A program made the translations under genes and the position numbers. The notes beneath the pieces were generated by a model, which did not search any database, had not been told where the DNA came from, and saw only the letters and a list, made by a program, of their open reading frames with translations. Positions 44,697 through 55,364 of a stretch of DNA of 64,000 nt are shown piece by piece. The DNA lies in assembly GCF_963678635.1 (NCBI RefSeq), contig NC_087067.1:45327629-45391628 (forward strand). Direction: 5' to 3'. The stretch's first letter is position 1. Every line of letters starts with the position of its first letter. The stretch comes from Symsagittifera roscoffensis (Eukaryota > Xenacoelomorpha > Acoela > Convolutidae).

Positions 44697-46310
44697 GTTT
44701 ATGTGTGTAAAAAACTCAAGTGAGAAACCAAGCAACCAAGTTGTAATTGAAAACTGAAACATTTAGTTGAGTTTTGAAATTGTTGCATTTATAAATTTGC
44801 ATTTTGATTTTAGTTGAAGTGGCTTTAGAGACACTCACTTACTATTTATTTAGAAAGGCTTAAGTGAAGGAGTATATTTAAATATTCCAGCCTGCATGAC
44901 TGTTTTTAATCAGCTAGGAGAACTGATCACTTTGTGGTGACGTGGAAGGCTTGAGTAATCTCTCGAAGAGGGAGATTGTTTCATTGTTCTTTCTAACCAC
45001 AGAGTTTCTTAGTTTTAATATTCAGGACAATAACAAGCAAGATTTCCGAAGGGAAGAAGCATAGTAGGATAATTTTAGCTGGTTGGATGGCAGGACTGTC
45101 CTGCAAGCCAACACCTTTCAAATCTAAGAGAAAAAGTTTTAATCGGGACATTGACACGGGAAGTCAGAAAATATGTTTTTATCTTAGGTCGTATCCTCAA
45201 TGTGCAGATTAATGAGAGAATTTGAAGGCTATAGTGATGTAGTATGATGCCATTTATATTCTGCAGTGAGTCGATGTGACGTGAATAAAAGTAATTTCGT
45301 GCATTTTGTAAATTCTGTTCGATGACACTGTAACCATTTTACGAACATTGCGTGATTCATTGAGGACATTGACCGGACTGTCCGGGGAGTATGTGCCATT
45401 CGACCAGAATGTGAAAAATGCAATCTCTGCAGAATTCGGATTTTTAGCAGCGAGCCTTCCGGATTGGTGATTATTAAGAACTAAGAACGTTATTGGAACG
45501 ATTGGCCAGACGGTGAGGGCTGGAATATTCTGGTATTTTTAAATTTCAAAAATTCGAATTATGACGTCATATTTCTGAGAAACGTCAGAAACGGCCATTT
45601 TGGCTAAAACGAGAAAGAAAAAGAGAACAACATTAGCTGCGCTAACAACAACTACGAAATAGAGATTGGAAAACGACAACGAGTTGCAGGAATAGCAGTG
45701 AACACTCCGAGTTGCAACTATTGTGCCGCTACAATAGTTGCAAGGCCGTTGCGAACAACGGTGAAGGGTGAAGGACGGCCTTCCGGATTAAGAAGAGATC
45801 AGGATTAACAAGCTTGATCCAGCGGATTCATCAATCCGGAAGGGTAAAGGAACTGAAACTTTTATCCTGCTACATAAAACTTTTAGCTTCCTGTCATGTC
45901 CTGACTTGAATTTAATTAACATCTAGATTCATTTTGATAAGGATGAGAAGCTAGGAGTTGGGGGAAAGGGTTGATCCATCTTCGATGGAGATGATGATTT
46001 TTATCTACTGAACAAAAACAATAGTAATATAATAAGTAGTAGCCCTGTTTTTAGGAGTGACCTCGTGGTCTGGGGATACTGAGACCCAGCCATGAGCTCA
46101 CTATTTCTGCATGTAATCTAGTTAATTTGAGTGTTTTGACCGAAGCCGAAAGCAGTAACGTTTTTGTCGACCCGATGTTAGAAAGACCACCGAAAAGTAC
46201 TGGCTTGGTAGAGACGGTGAAAAGCATGCAAAGCTGTTTAGACGTTAGCCAGTCGTCTTAAGACTTAGTTTTGTTTTCCGTCGATATGTATCTTCCGGGC
46301 GAATGTTACA
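44697..46310 (+). repeat. 3' LTR of copy 2
   Basis: Matches 28133-29748 with about a dozen differences, including a two-base length change (GCTCTG versus GCTG). Contains the same candidate AATAAA (45284-45289), CRE (45562-45569), hairpins (45713-45761) and structured island (46057-46101). Confidence 0.92.
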
Positions 46311-46442
46311 GAAAACGTTTAAAATTTACTTTTTATATCCAAATTCCCTAATCGCTGTTTCTTAAGTGATAAATTGTGGAGTTTCAGATTTTGATGCAAT
46401 CGGAGTTCTTGGACCCAGTCTGGCCGCAGAAAACCTTTTAAT
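46311..46442 (+). promoter_or_regulatory. 5' flank of the lipase-GTPase gene with candidate splice acceptor
   Basis: Only 132 bp separate the LTR from the gene ATG. GTTTCAG at 46381-46387 looks like a splice acceptor, which suggests that a non-coding first exon lies upstream and that the LTR element sits in a 5' intron or has replaced the promoter. No TATA box stands out. Confidence 0.4.
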
Positions 46443-49400
46443 ATGTCAGATCAAGAAATCACTATTCAGTTTGGCGATGTGCAACACACTCTCGATATTG
46501 AAGATGTAACATCAGATGATTTGAAAGATCTCTTCCATTTAGATTTTGACGTTAAACATCTCATTGAATTGCATACTGGGAAAACAGTGCTAATTAAGAA
46601 ACAAGAGAAGCTGAAGCCTGGACTCGTCTACTTGCTCCCCGATCAAGCGAGTAGTTCTTTCTCTTCCGAGAATAAAGGGGGCGAGCCACCTTTGTCTAAC
46701 TGGCTGAAGCGCAACCACGAGTTGATTCAAAATGCTCTTATTGTAAGTAATGCTATATATGAAGTAAATCCTCGGGACTATTTAGCTGATATTTTAGCTG
46801 ATCACAACTTAAAATCAGTATTGTACAGTCAAAACGGTAAATGTCGGTTTCTGGTGTCAGAAGAACTTAACGAGAACAGAGTATATATAGCATTCCGGGG
46901 GACTGATAATCTCAATGATGTCCGTGAAGATCTGCGGGTTTATCAGAAAGCCACATCACAGGGTCGCGCGCAAGGGAGATTTCACGCCGGTTTTCTATCA
47001 AGGGCCGAAATGTTTCCATTAGAAAAAATTATATCTAGTGATATGGTGCGCAACAAAAAAATAATTGTTTGTGGTCACTCCTTAGGTGGAGCTGTTTCAT
47101 CTATTGTAGCGACCGAGATGCTTCTGGAAAAAGAAAGAACTAAGAATGACTTGGTTGGAGATATCATAAATATCACATTCGGCGCACCTCTCTTCGGCGA
47201 TGAAGCAGTTCGGAAGTTTTTGACCGATAAAACGTTCGCCAATTCTATGTTCCACATAGTAGCCGAGAACGACCCGGTTCCTTGTTTGCTTTCCTTTGCT
47301 CAAAGTGTTTCTGCCATTAAATTTCAAGTCGATAAGCAGATAGACCAATTGGTCTCCAAAGTATCGACCGTTGCTGGGCAATCTTACGTCGTGGACAGAA
47401 CGAAATCTCTTGTGGAAATGAAAGATACATGTGTTAATTTTCTCGCTAAAGTGGAGCCATATTTGTCGCCTGCGATTGATCTGGCTGCCGCAATTTATCC
47501 TACAAATGCAATTGTTCTGAAAGGTTTTAAAGAAGGCATTGACATGGTTGGCAAAGGTATGGACAAAACTGGCAATGAAGAAGTTAAACGTAAATATGTA
47601 CCGGTTGGAAACTTCTTCTTCATATGCAATGATTTCCTGTTCTTGAAGCACTTCAACAATTCCCAGGTTGAAAGCATCGTTGAGTCATTGGATATTCTTA
47701 AAGATGTAGATGTGGAATCGATGGAAACTTCTCATAGATTAACAAACTACCAGGAACTGTGCAAGTGTAACGCGTGCTTTCACCCGGGAGCGTATTTAGC
47801 TGATGATATTATGCATCTGCCACCAGATGATGATGGAAATGTGAGAATTCTTAAAAACTCACGAAATATAAAGCTTATCCAAGATTTTGAACCCAAAATA
47901 CACAGCGCTGAATTGGCAACCGTGGAAAGTCAAGATGTGACTATGTTGCGACTTGTTTTGATAGGCGAAAATTTGTTTCAAATTTATCTTCCCAATTGCT
48001 CATTTGACTTCGGATTTCCTTTTGGGAAAGACGACAAAGTAACTGTAAAAAAAATTGGGATGGGTTCTAATGCAGAAAAAGTTGTTATCGAACAGGAAGT
48101 CAAAGGTACTGAGCTAAGTGTCTCTGATCATGGATCGAACATCATAATCGCAACGCAGTTTGGTTTCGGAGACATCGTTTTACCTCGTAAGAATATACGA
48201 AATATTGAAGTCCAATCGGTGTCCCAGATGTCGAGGCACGAGTCCATATCGCTGATAATCAAAAAGTCAGTTCAGCGAGGAATGGCATTGTCACAGCTTA
48301 AAAAGAAGACTTCGCTCGAGGAGCCGTTAGTATCTGAGATACTGAAGCTCACCGAGAAATGCCTGCAAGCTTCAGATCATGATAAGCTAGTTAAAGTTTT
48401 CAGTGACAAAAACATTCAGTTCATTTTGAGTAACGAGCAAGAGTATAAGAAAGTAAGTGACATCTGTGATAAGATTGAAAAATATATGATGAGTCCACTC
48501 AAACTGAATGCTGAAAAGTCTACACTTCAAGTAATTTCAGTGGGAGCTTTAGCTGTCCTTGGTGGAGGAGCTATGGCTTACATGGCCGGTCCAGGATTGC
48601 TTTTAGTTGGAGCTATTGAAGCTCTGAACATAACAGGCGTTGGAGCTGCAGCTACTTTTGGAACCCTTAGTTCCGGGTATTTCGCGAATCGGCTTCTAAC
48701 TGAAGCTATCGCAGATCAGAATTACATCCAAGTTCTAAAGTGGCTAAAAACCGAACTGTTTTCGGTTTGGAGTGAGAGAGTAAAAATCGAGAATCCTGAA
48801 AAACTGCAGCAGGTTTCCGATCTATGTGACGACGATACAGTTTATAGTAACGAAAAAGCTCTGCTGCTTATGTTCAATAAGGATATTGGTGTTTTCAACT
48901 TTGAGGGAAGTAAACTTGAACAATGCACAGTGGAATCGAAGAACAGGTTGATTCAGCGCATCGAATGCGTCGAAATAATTCACAGGATCCGTGATATTTT
49001 AGCATCTCAGTGCTTCATTGGAATTGTCGGGCTTCAAGATTCGGGCAAAACAACGCTGCTGAATAAGATATGGGGTTTCAAAGGAAGCACTGGTCTATTT
49101 GCTCATACGGATGTACCCGTAATGCACCAAATTACAAAGAAAGTGAGCATCATAGATTTTCCTGGTAGCAACAGTTTGGACTATCATGCAAAGACGTTTA
49201 GCATTTGTGGTGCTATGAATAATATGATTATTGTACTAGTGCCTTTTACAGGAGACGTGAGTGAAATTGTGAGTCGCGAGCTGGCTAAAGTATACGAAGC
49301 AATGGTTGGAACCGAATCTTCGAGAATCATTATATGCGTGAATAAAACAGGGCTTCACCTGGAAAAGCTGAAAAATGAGCTAAAAATGGAGGCGAATCCG

Positions 49401-49673
49401 ATTGATTTCATGAAACAACGATATATCACGAAATTGAACGAACATTTCACAGACACCCATGTAAAGGTCAAAACGGAACATATCTTTTTCACGGATTGGG
49501 AAATAGGCGATGATGGACGCTCATTTGGCATCGAAGGAATCGACGAAATCAAAGAAGTGATTAAACAGCATTTGATTGAGTTAAACGTGGTGAAAAGACC
49601 AAACTCATCACAATTTGAAGATTCATCGGAATTAGAAGATTCAGTTTCGCCGCCTAAATCCTTTTCAATCTAA
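46443..49673 (+). CDS. Class-3 lipase fused to a P-loop GTPase
   Basis: An intact 1076-codon single-exon frame. Residues 1-65 look like a small beta-grasp-type domain (uncertain). Residues about 75-435 are a class-3 (alpha/beta-hydrolase) lipase: VYIAFRGTDN (oxyanion region), GHSLGG with nucleophile S213, FGAPLFGDEAV, ENDPVPCL with likely acid D277, and SHRLTNY with likely base H431. Residues about 450-690 are unrecognised. Residues about 695-750 are Gly/Ala-rich and hydrophobic, probably membrane-inserting. Residues about 855-1045 are a GTPase: P-loop GLQDSGKT (863-870), IDFPG (D905-G908), and VNKTG (967-970). The G4 motif lacks the Asp of NKxD, so nucleotide specificity may be altered. The tail is Ser/Glu-rich. 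The combination suggests a membrane-acting lipase controlled by a dynamin- or immunity-type GTPase; that function is inference. Confidence 0.8.
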   Translation: MSDQEITIQFGDVQHTLDIEDVTSDDLKDLFHLDFDVKHLIELHTGKTVLIKKQEKLKPGLVYLLPDQASSSFSSENKGGEPPLSNWLKRNHELIQNALIVSNAIYEVNPRDYLADILADHNLKSVLYSQNGKCRFLVSEELNENRVYIAFRGTDNLNDVREDLRVYQKATSQGRAQGRFHAGFLSRAEMFPLEKIISSDMVRNKKIIVCGHSLGGAVSSIVATEMLLEKERTKNDLVGDIINITFGAPLFGDEAVRKFLTDKTFANSMFHIVAENDPVPCLLSFAQSVSAIKFQVDKQIDQLVSKVSTVAGQSYVVDRTKSLVEMKDTCVNFLAKVEPYLSPAIDLAAAIYPTNAIVLKGFKEGIDMVGKGMDKTGNEEVKRKYVPVGNFFFICNDFLFLKHFNNSQVESIVESLDILKDVDVESMETSHRLTNYQELCKCNACFHPGAYLADDIMHLPPDDDGNVRILKNSRNIKLIQDFEPKIHSAELATVESQDVTMLRLVLIGENLFQIYLPNCSFDFGFPFGKDDKVTVKKIGMGSNAEKVVIEQEVKGTELSVSDHGSNIIIATQFGFGDIVLPRKNIRNIEVQSVSQMSRHESISLIIKKSVQRGMALSQLKKKTSLEEPLVSEILKLTEKCLQASDHDKLVKVFSDKNIQFILSNEQEYKKVSDICDKIEKYMMSPLKLNAEKSTLQVISVGALAVLGGGAMAYMAGPGLLLVGAIEALNITGVGAAATFGTLSSGYFANRLLTEAIADQNYIQVLKWLKTELFSVWSERVKIENPEKLQQVSDLCDDDTVYSNEKALLLMFNKDIGVFNFEGSKLEQCTVESKNRLIQRIECVEIIHRIRDILASQCFIGIVGLQDSGKTTLLNKIWGFKGSTGLFAHTDVPVMHQITKKVSIIDFPGSNSLDYHAKTFSICGAMNNMIIVLVPFTGDVSEIVSRELAKVYEAMVGTESSRIIICVNKTGLHLEKLKNELKMEANPIDFMKQRYITKLNEHFTDTHVKVKTEHIFFTDWEIGDDGRSFGIEGIDEIKEVIKQHLIELNVVKRPNSSQFEDSSELEDSVSPPKSFSI

Positions 49674-49683
49674 ATAAAATAAA
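49673..49683 (+). terminator. Polyadenylation signals overlapping the stop codon
   Basis: TAAATAAAATAAA: AATAAA at 49673-49678 overlaps the TAA stop of the lipase-GTPase gene, and a second AATAAA follows at once. The 3' untranslated region would be very short. Another AATAAA lies near 49873. Confidence 0.6.
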
Positions 49684-49989
49684 CTTCTATGAGCTTTTTA
49701 TTTCCTGCCTTAATATTTTAGCCTTTGAAATATCAAATCCTTGCTATTTCCAAAACTCTATCCGTTTAATTTTCTACTTTAATATTTTTTCAAGACAAAT
49801 ATTTTCTATTTTCAAGACAAATTTTCTATATTTATAGCTGATAGATTAATGTCAAAATAATTGTTTGTAACTTAATAAACGCTTGTTTCATTACAAATTT
49901 AATTTTTCCAACCTAAATTTCGTAAAATAGTACTCAGTTTTGATTCTCTGTTTAGAGGATGCATATAATCCAACACCACGTTTTCATCT
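49684..49989. other. AT-rich downstream flank
   Basis: No gene seen. It contains a local imperfect repeat of ATTTTCTA with AAGACAAAT near 49790-49830. Confidence 0.4.
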
Positions 49990-50530
49990 ATGCTGATGTT
50001 TAGTACACTTGCGAGAGCAAGGGTCTTGTAACTGGGAACTAGACTTTTTTCCCGTTAGCAACTTTTCTTACAAGCAATTGAGCTTGTTTTATAATTGAAC
50101 CCTAACAACTCCCAGGTTTCTTCCCACATGGTCTGGAGGTAACGCGGTTGCTTTTGCATTGTAAGCTCTGCAAAACCTTCATTTCTTCAGTATGTATGTG
50201 AATTGATTTTTTTCCGTTAAAAGTTGAACTGTCGGACATCATTTGTCTGCTCAAGTTTTGTCGGCTTAGTTGGCACATCACGGATTTTTCTTGTGCTGTA
50301 AGCAAGTATCCTAGTAGTTCCAAAATGCGATCATTGCAGTTTCAGGGAGCACCTAAGACTTTTGATAAATCAATTTTTTTCGGCTCAACTGGTGTCTGCT
50401 CAAAAGTGGTCAGTTTTCTTTCCGCTTCGTAAGCTTTGTTCCGTTGCATATTACGCTTGCGATTAGCAAGCGTTTTCAAATCGGAATGTGGATTTTTGTT
50501 TCGGATTAACAACTAGTTAACAAAATCAGT
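49990..50530. repeat. SINE-like and hairpin-bearing repeat pieces
   Basis: 49990-50170 resembles 59600-59750 in order (AGCAAG hairpin, ACTAGAC / ACTAAAC, CAACTTTTCTTAC, GAGGTAACGCGG-TGCTTTTG). At 50454-50472 lies a 7 bp perfect hairpin CGCTTGC-GATTA-GCAAGCG followed by TTTTCAAATCGG, related to 58250 and 60345. The tRNA-like B box seen at 59764 is not present here. Confidence 0.5.
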
Positions 50531-50764
50531 TGAATCACTTGCAGCTGACATACAGTTGAATCAGAGCTGACGCACAGTTGAATCACTTGCAGGTAATTAC
50601 TAGTTACTACAGGGTACTTTCAGGGGAGTTGAAACAAGTTTTTTTTCGATTCAACTGGTGTCCACTCAAAGATGGTCGGCCTTGTTTCCGCTTCGTAAGA
50701 TTTGTTCAGTTGACAATTTGAATTTCAAATTTCCTGCTTGATATGTTTGCCTAGAATTTCCTGT
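50531..50764. repeat. Short imperfect duplications
   Basis: ACAGTTGAATCA-type repeats recur near 50548-50592, and the block TCAACTGGTGTC(T/C)-(A)CTCAAA-GTGGTC occurs at both 50388 and 50654. No gene seen. Confidence 0.5.
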
Positions 50765-51829
50765 TCGATAAAAACTGATATTATGAAAATGTATGGGATC
50801 GGGTTTTTATTTTAATTTTTTTGGGACGCTATGGCAAAATTTTTCGCTTTTCTGAAAACTTTCTTTAATTTTTTTCTAAAAAAACGATTTTCAAAAAAGT
50901 GGTGCCAATGGAAAAACCGTTCACTCCCCTGTGTCTGCTTAATTCCTTAGTATCTTTTACCTCACCGTTTTTTCTACAGCCTTCGACAAAGTATTTCTTT
51001 TTCGAACCAAAGGGGGATTTTTCGAACCATATTTTTGATTTTTGACATATTCTCAAAAACTACCCGCCCATATCTGAGATATTGATTCCAATCAAAAAAG
51101 CGGGCTGTGCGAAGCTCCCGTGCATTAGTGGATACGCCCAAGTTTTACTACACAAAAAGTTATGGCCCTCAGAAAAGTCAAATTTTTGATTTTTTGACCT
51201 TTTTGAAACTTTTGGACTGTGCTTGAAAACTACCCTCCAAAATCTGAGTTTTTTGTTTCAATCGAAAGAACGGGCTGTGTGAAGTTTTTCTGCATAAGCG
51301 TCCAAAGTTTTCAAACGAAATTGTGATTTCATGACCGTTTCTCAAATCTACCCTCCCAAATCTGAATTTTTTTATTTCAATGGATAGAACGTGTTGGGGA
51401 AGCTTCGCTGCGTAAGTTTTTATGGGGAAGCTTTTTATTGGGGAAGATTTTATGCCCAAATTGTTCTTACACTAAAAGCGTAGACCCTTAAAAAGTCAGA
51501 ATTGTGATTTTTTGACCGTTTTTTGAAATTTTTTGATTTTTCTCGAAAAGTACCATCCCGAAAGTTAAGTTTAGGGTTCAATCGATAGGAAAGGTCTGAA
51601 AAAAGATAGTCCACAATTTCCAACAAAACTATAGAGCCTTCAGAAAAGTTAATGATTTGGTTTCCTGTCAGTTTTTTGAAACTTTTTGAGCGGAGACTGA
51701 TATCATCGAGTTTACTCGAGGCAAAAGGTCGTGAGAAGCCTCCGTGCTTTAACGGCTGCGCATGAAATTAGCATGAAAAACGTTTTGCCTCATTAAAATT
51801 TTCAAATTCTCAAAAAATTTTACTCATTT

Positions 51830-51952
51830 TTTTAGTTCAACAACTAAGGTTTTGAACGAAGCCCATTGTTGAAAATATGTATTTCATCCGGCATCAGAAC
51901 ATTAAGATCAAAAGTTATCAAACTGGTGCCCTCAGTTTTAGCTGGGCCCATA
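51830..51952. repeat. Dispersed repeat, first copy (pair with 54628-54748)
   Basis: AACAACTAAGGTTTTG..., TATTTCATCC-GCAT, and TTTTAGCTGGGC recur in the same order at 54628-54748, bracketing the central part of the satellite array. Confidence 0.6.
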
Positions 51953-51965
51953 GTTTTGTGTGATG

Positions 51966-52367
51966 AAAACAGGTACTATAAAAAATTTTGGGATTGGGTT
52001 TTTATTTTCATTTTTTTTGATACGCTTTGGAAATTTTTTTATCACTTTGCAAATAATTTAGTTTTTTTTTCTCAAGAACCCTTCTACTGATCATCAACAA
52101 AAGGTTATTCATAAAAAGACCGCCTCTGTTATTTTGTGCCTGCTTACTCCCCTAATTTAATTTTGTTTGATAAAAACAGGTATTATAACAAATTTTGGGA
52201 TTGGGTTTTTCATTAAAATTTTTTTGAGACGCTTTGGAAAATTTTCATCACTTTGCAAATAATTTAGTTTTTTTTTTCTCTTAAACCTTTCTAACGATTA
52301 TCAACAAAAGGCTATTCATAAAAAATATCGCCTACATTATTGTGTGCTTGCTTACTCCCCTAGTCTC
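51966..52367. repeat. Direct repeat of about 200 bp within the array
   Basis: 51966-52165 and 52172-52367 share GGTA(C/T)TATAA, GGGATTGGGTTTTT, CACTTTGCAAATAATTTAG, ATCAACAAAAGG and GCTTACTCCCCTA. A more diverged relative lies at 50772-50950. Confidence 0.75.
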
Positions 52368-53324
52368 TTTTCGATTTAACCCTTGTCTACAGCCTTCCAA
52401 AAAGTCTGTGATGGGATTATTTGACCGATTTTTTAGTTTTCTCAAAAAGTAACCTACCAAATCTGAGATTTATAGGTACGCCGAAATGGACATATGGGTT
52501 AGTGATAAGTTCCCCTGCATCAGCGGTCAATCACCGTTTTTTTACACGAAGTTATCGTCCTCGGAAAGTCAATTTTTTGGTTTTTTGAGCGTTGTTTTTT
52601 TTTTGCTAAGTTTTATGAATTTTGCCAAAAAATACGCTCCCATATCTGAGATTTTGGACGCAAGTCAAAGAACGGGTTGTAGGAAGCTCCTGTGCATACG
52701 TCACTACGCCCTTTTTTACACAATAAATTATGGCCCTCGGAAAACTCAAAATTTTGATCTTTGACCCTTTTTTGAAAATATGTTATTTCTAGAGAACTAC
52801 TCTGCCAAACCTAGGTTTTCGCGTTCAATTGAATCTACAGGTGTGATGAATCTCTTCTGCATAAGTGGCGATGATCTAATTTTTTTAAGCAAAAAGTAAT
52901 GATTCTCAGAGTTGTCAACTATCTGAGGTTTTGACAGTTTTTTGGACATTTCTCGATAACTATCCTGCCAAATCTGATATCATACATAGTTTAATCGACA
53001 CAGCAGATTGTTGAAAACCTATGTTTAGAAATTGCTACGCTCAGTTTTTTCTAGAAATTAAGTTATGGCCTTCAAACAGGAGAAAGTTTAGTTTTTTTCG
53101 AAAACTGTTGTACTGATTTTCGAAAAAGGGTATCAATGGAAAGACTGCCTGATTTACTGTGTTGCCTGCATAAACCCCTGTTCTCTTTTTTTCTTTAACC
53201 CACTGTCTACAGCTTCCGAAAAAGTGGATTCTCGACTATCCTCTCAAGTTTTAGATTTTGAGTTCAATGGATAGTAAGGATTTTGAGACTCTCCCCTGCA
53301 TAAGCGGTTACGGCACTCATAGTT

Positions 53325-53470
53325 TTCAAATTATGGCACTCAGAGGTTTCAAGATGTGATTTTTTGGCACTCAGTTTTATGGCACTCAGAGTTTTCAAGA
53401 TGTGATTATGGCACTCAGAGTTTTCAAGATGTGATTATATGTCACTCAGAGTTTTCAAGAGTGATTTTTT
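53325..53470. repeat. Short tandem repeat of about 28-33 bp
   Basis: Five copies or partial copies of GGCACTCAGAGTTTTCAAGATGTGATTA with variable AT-rich joints. Embedded in the larger satellite array. Confidence 0.85.
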
Positions 53471-54627
53471 GATTTTTAAAAAAAATTTAATGACTTCTTT
53501 CGAAAACTATTCTCTCCAATCTGAGACTTAATTCAATCCAAAGAAGGGGTTGTGGGAAGCTCACCTGCATCTGCGGCTACTCCCGAAGTTTTTCTTTCAA
53601 AAATGTATGGCCCTCTCCAAAGCCATTTTTCGACTTAGACCGTTGAAAACTTTTCTCGAGAACTACCCTCCCAAGTCTGAGGTTTTAGCGCAATCGAAAT
53701 AACGGGTTGTGGAAATCTCCCCTGCATAATCGAGTACGTCCATTTTTCTTAATAAAAAAAATATATTTTTTTGACTTTGATTTTCTCACAAACTACCCTC
53801 AACAATCTGGTATTTTTAGTTCAATGGATAGACCGGGTTTCAGAAAGCTGCCCTGCATAACCGGCTACGCTCAATTTTTTACATAATTAATTATCGCCCT
53901 CGGAATAATCAAGTAAATGCTTTTGATCGTTTTTGTTGAATGTTTTTGCTTTTTCGAAAATTCCCTCTGCACTCTGAGAAGTCAAACTCAATCCAAAGAT
54001 TGGGTTTTGGGAAGCTCACCTGCATCTGCTGTTACTCCGATATTTTTCATTCACAAAAAGTACCCTCGGAAAAGTCTAAATTTTGAATTTTGATCGTTTG
54101 TTGAACCTTTTTGACTTTTCTCGAGAACTACCCTCCAAAATCTGAGGTTTTAAACTCAATTGAAATAACGGATTGTGGGAAATTCTCCTGCATAATCGAG
54201 TACGCCATTTTTTTACACAAAACTATCGCCCTCGGAAAAGTCATTTTGGCAATTTTTTGACCGTTTTTTGTTAAAATTCTTAATTTTCTCTGCCCTCTTA
54301 AATCTGAGATGTTGATTTTAATAGATCGAACGGGTTGTTGGAAGCTCACTTGCATCTCCAGCTCTTCTAAATATTTTCATTCAAAAAAGTATGTCCCTCG
54401 GAAAAGTCAAATTTATGACTTTTAATCTTTTTTGAACCTTTTTGAATTTTCTCGAGGACTACCCTCCCAAGTCTGACGTTTTCTGTAAATAAAGAAAACG
54501 GGTTGAGAGAATCTCTCCTGCAAAATCGAGTACGCACAATTTTTCTACACAAAAATTATTACCCGCTATAGAATTTTTAAAGGAGAAATGTAATGTTTTT
54601 AAAATTTTTCACTCTTCCTGCTTATTT

Positions 54628-54748
54628 TAGTAGAAAAACAACTAAGGTTTTGGGCAAAATCCTATTTTGAAATTAAGCATTTCGTCCTGCATGAGTATAA
54701 CAAATTCGAAAAACATCGAACAGGTACCTCCAGCTTTAGCTGGGCTAC
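54628..54748. repeat. Dispersed repeat, second copy (pair with 51830-51952)
   Basis: Same order of blocks as the first copy, including AAACAACTAAGGTTTTG and CTTTAGCTGGGC. Confidence 0.6.
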
Positions 54749-55364
54749 TATTCATTTAAAAATTCAAAAATTTTAGGTGAGGTTTTTTAAACATTTTTCC
54801 TTTTCGACTTAATTAAAAGTAATGAACGTAGTGAAGACTCTTATATAGATTTTAGTGTTTTTTTTTTCAGGAAAAAAGTCTTAAAATGCTCTAATAACTA
54901 CAGATATGCATTCACACAATTTAATGCTTTTATGAATGCCATTAGGTACATATGCACTTTTTGAGTTCAAGTCAATTTGATTTGATAGAAGGTAGACAAA
55001 ATGCACTCTCCAATTATGAAGGCTGAAATGGTGGAAAAAACGTGATTAATTTCTAGTTTCGAAAATGGAATTTAATTTTTAAGTTTCCAGCGGAATACCT
55101 ATTGATCCAGTTTTCCCAAGTTGGGTTAATGTTGTCAAAAAAGCGCCAATCATAAATTTCTCTAGACATTCAAAGAGCTTAACAAGCATCTCTGTTTACT
55201 TGCGTTCATTACTCTTTTCCAACTGTTAGTTGGCTATGTTTTTTCATGTTTGTGTTGCTCCGTTTTGACTCTGTAAAGATAATTTTTGATTGAATCTTTC
55301 CTAGTCTTATATTTTAAATGAAAGTCGGAATGATTAACTGAACGCAATGTTTTAGCTTTGTCGA
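54749..55364. other. AT-rich interval
   Basis: No gene, tRNA or clear tandem repeat seen. It may contain the outer part of the inverted-repeat element that follows. Confidence 0.4.

Larger units (their letters stand above)
28133..46310 (+). mobile_element. Giant Ty3/gypsy-like LTR retrotransposon, copy 2 (LTR to LTR)
   Basis: About 18.2 kb with two 1.6 kb LTRs that are about 99% identical, a 3 kb leader, gag, protease, RT, RNase H, integrase, a macrodomain-like pol tail, an SGNH-like ORF and a short 3' coding remnant. Relative to copy 1, about 9 kb between the SGNH domain and the C-terminal segment are deleted at about 43930-43965. Gag, pol and the downstream ORF each contain frameshifts or nonsense codons, so this copy is non-autonomous. 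Protein order is that of Ty3/gypsy elements. The extra domains and the size set it apart. Confidence 0.9.
50765..54570. repeat. Degenerate satellite-like array, period about 165 bp
   Basis: About 16 diverged units each containing ACTACCCTCCCAAATCTGAG, then TTCAAT(C/G)GA, AACGGGTTGTGGGAAGCTC, CCTGCATAAGCGGCTACGCC, TTTTTACACAAAAA and TATGGCCCTCGGAAAAGTCAA. Unit marks lie near 51059, 51231, 51345, 51550, 52447, 52630, 52797, 52965, 53236, 53505, 53660, 53788, 53955, 54127, 54290 and 54455. Interrupted by other repeats. Short open stretches here are chance. Confidence 0.8.

Noticed and set aside
47097..47651. Antisense 184-codon frame in the lipase-GTPase gene
   Set aside because: Shadow of the sense frame, with no domain.
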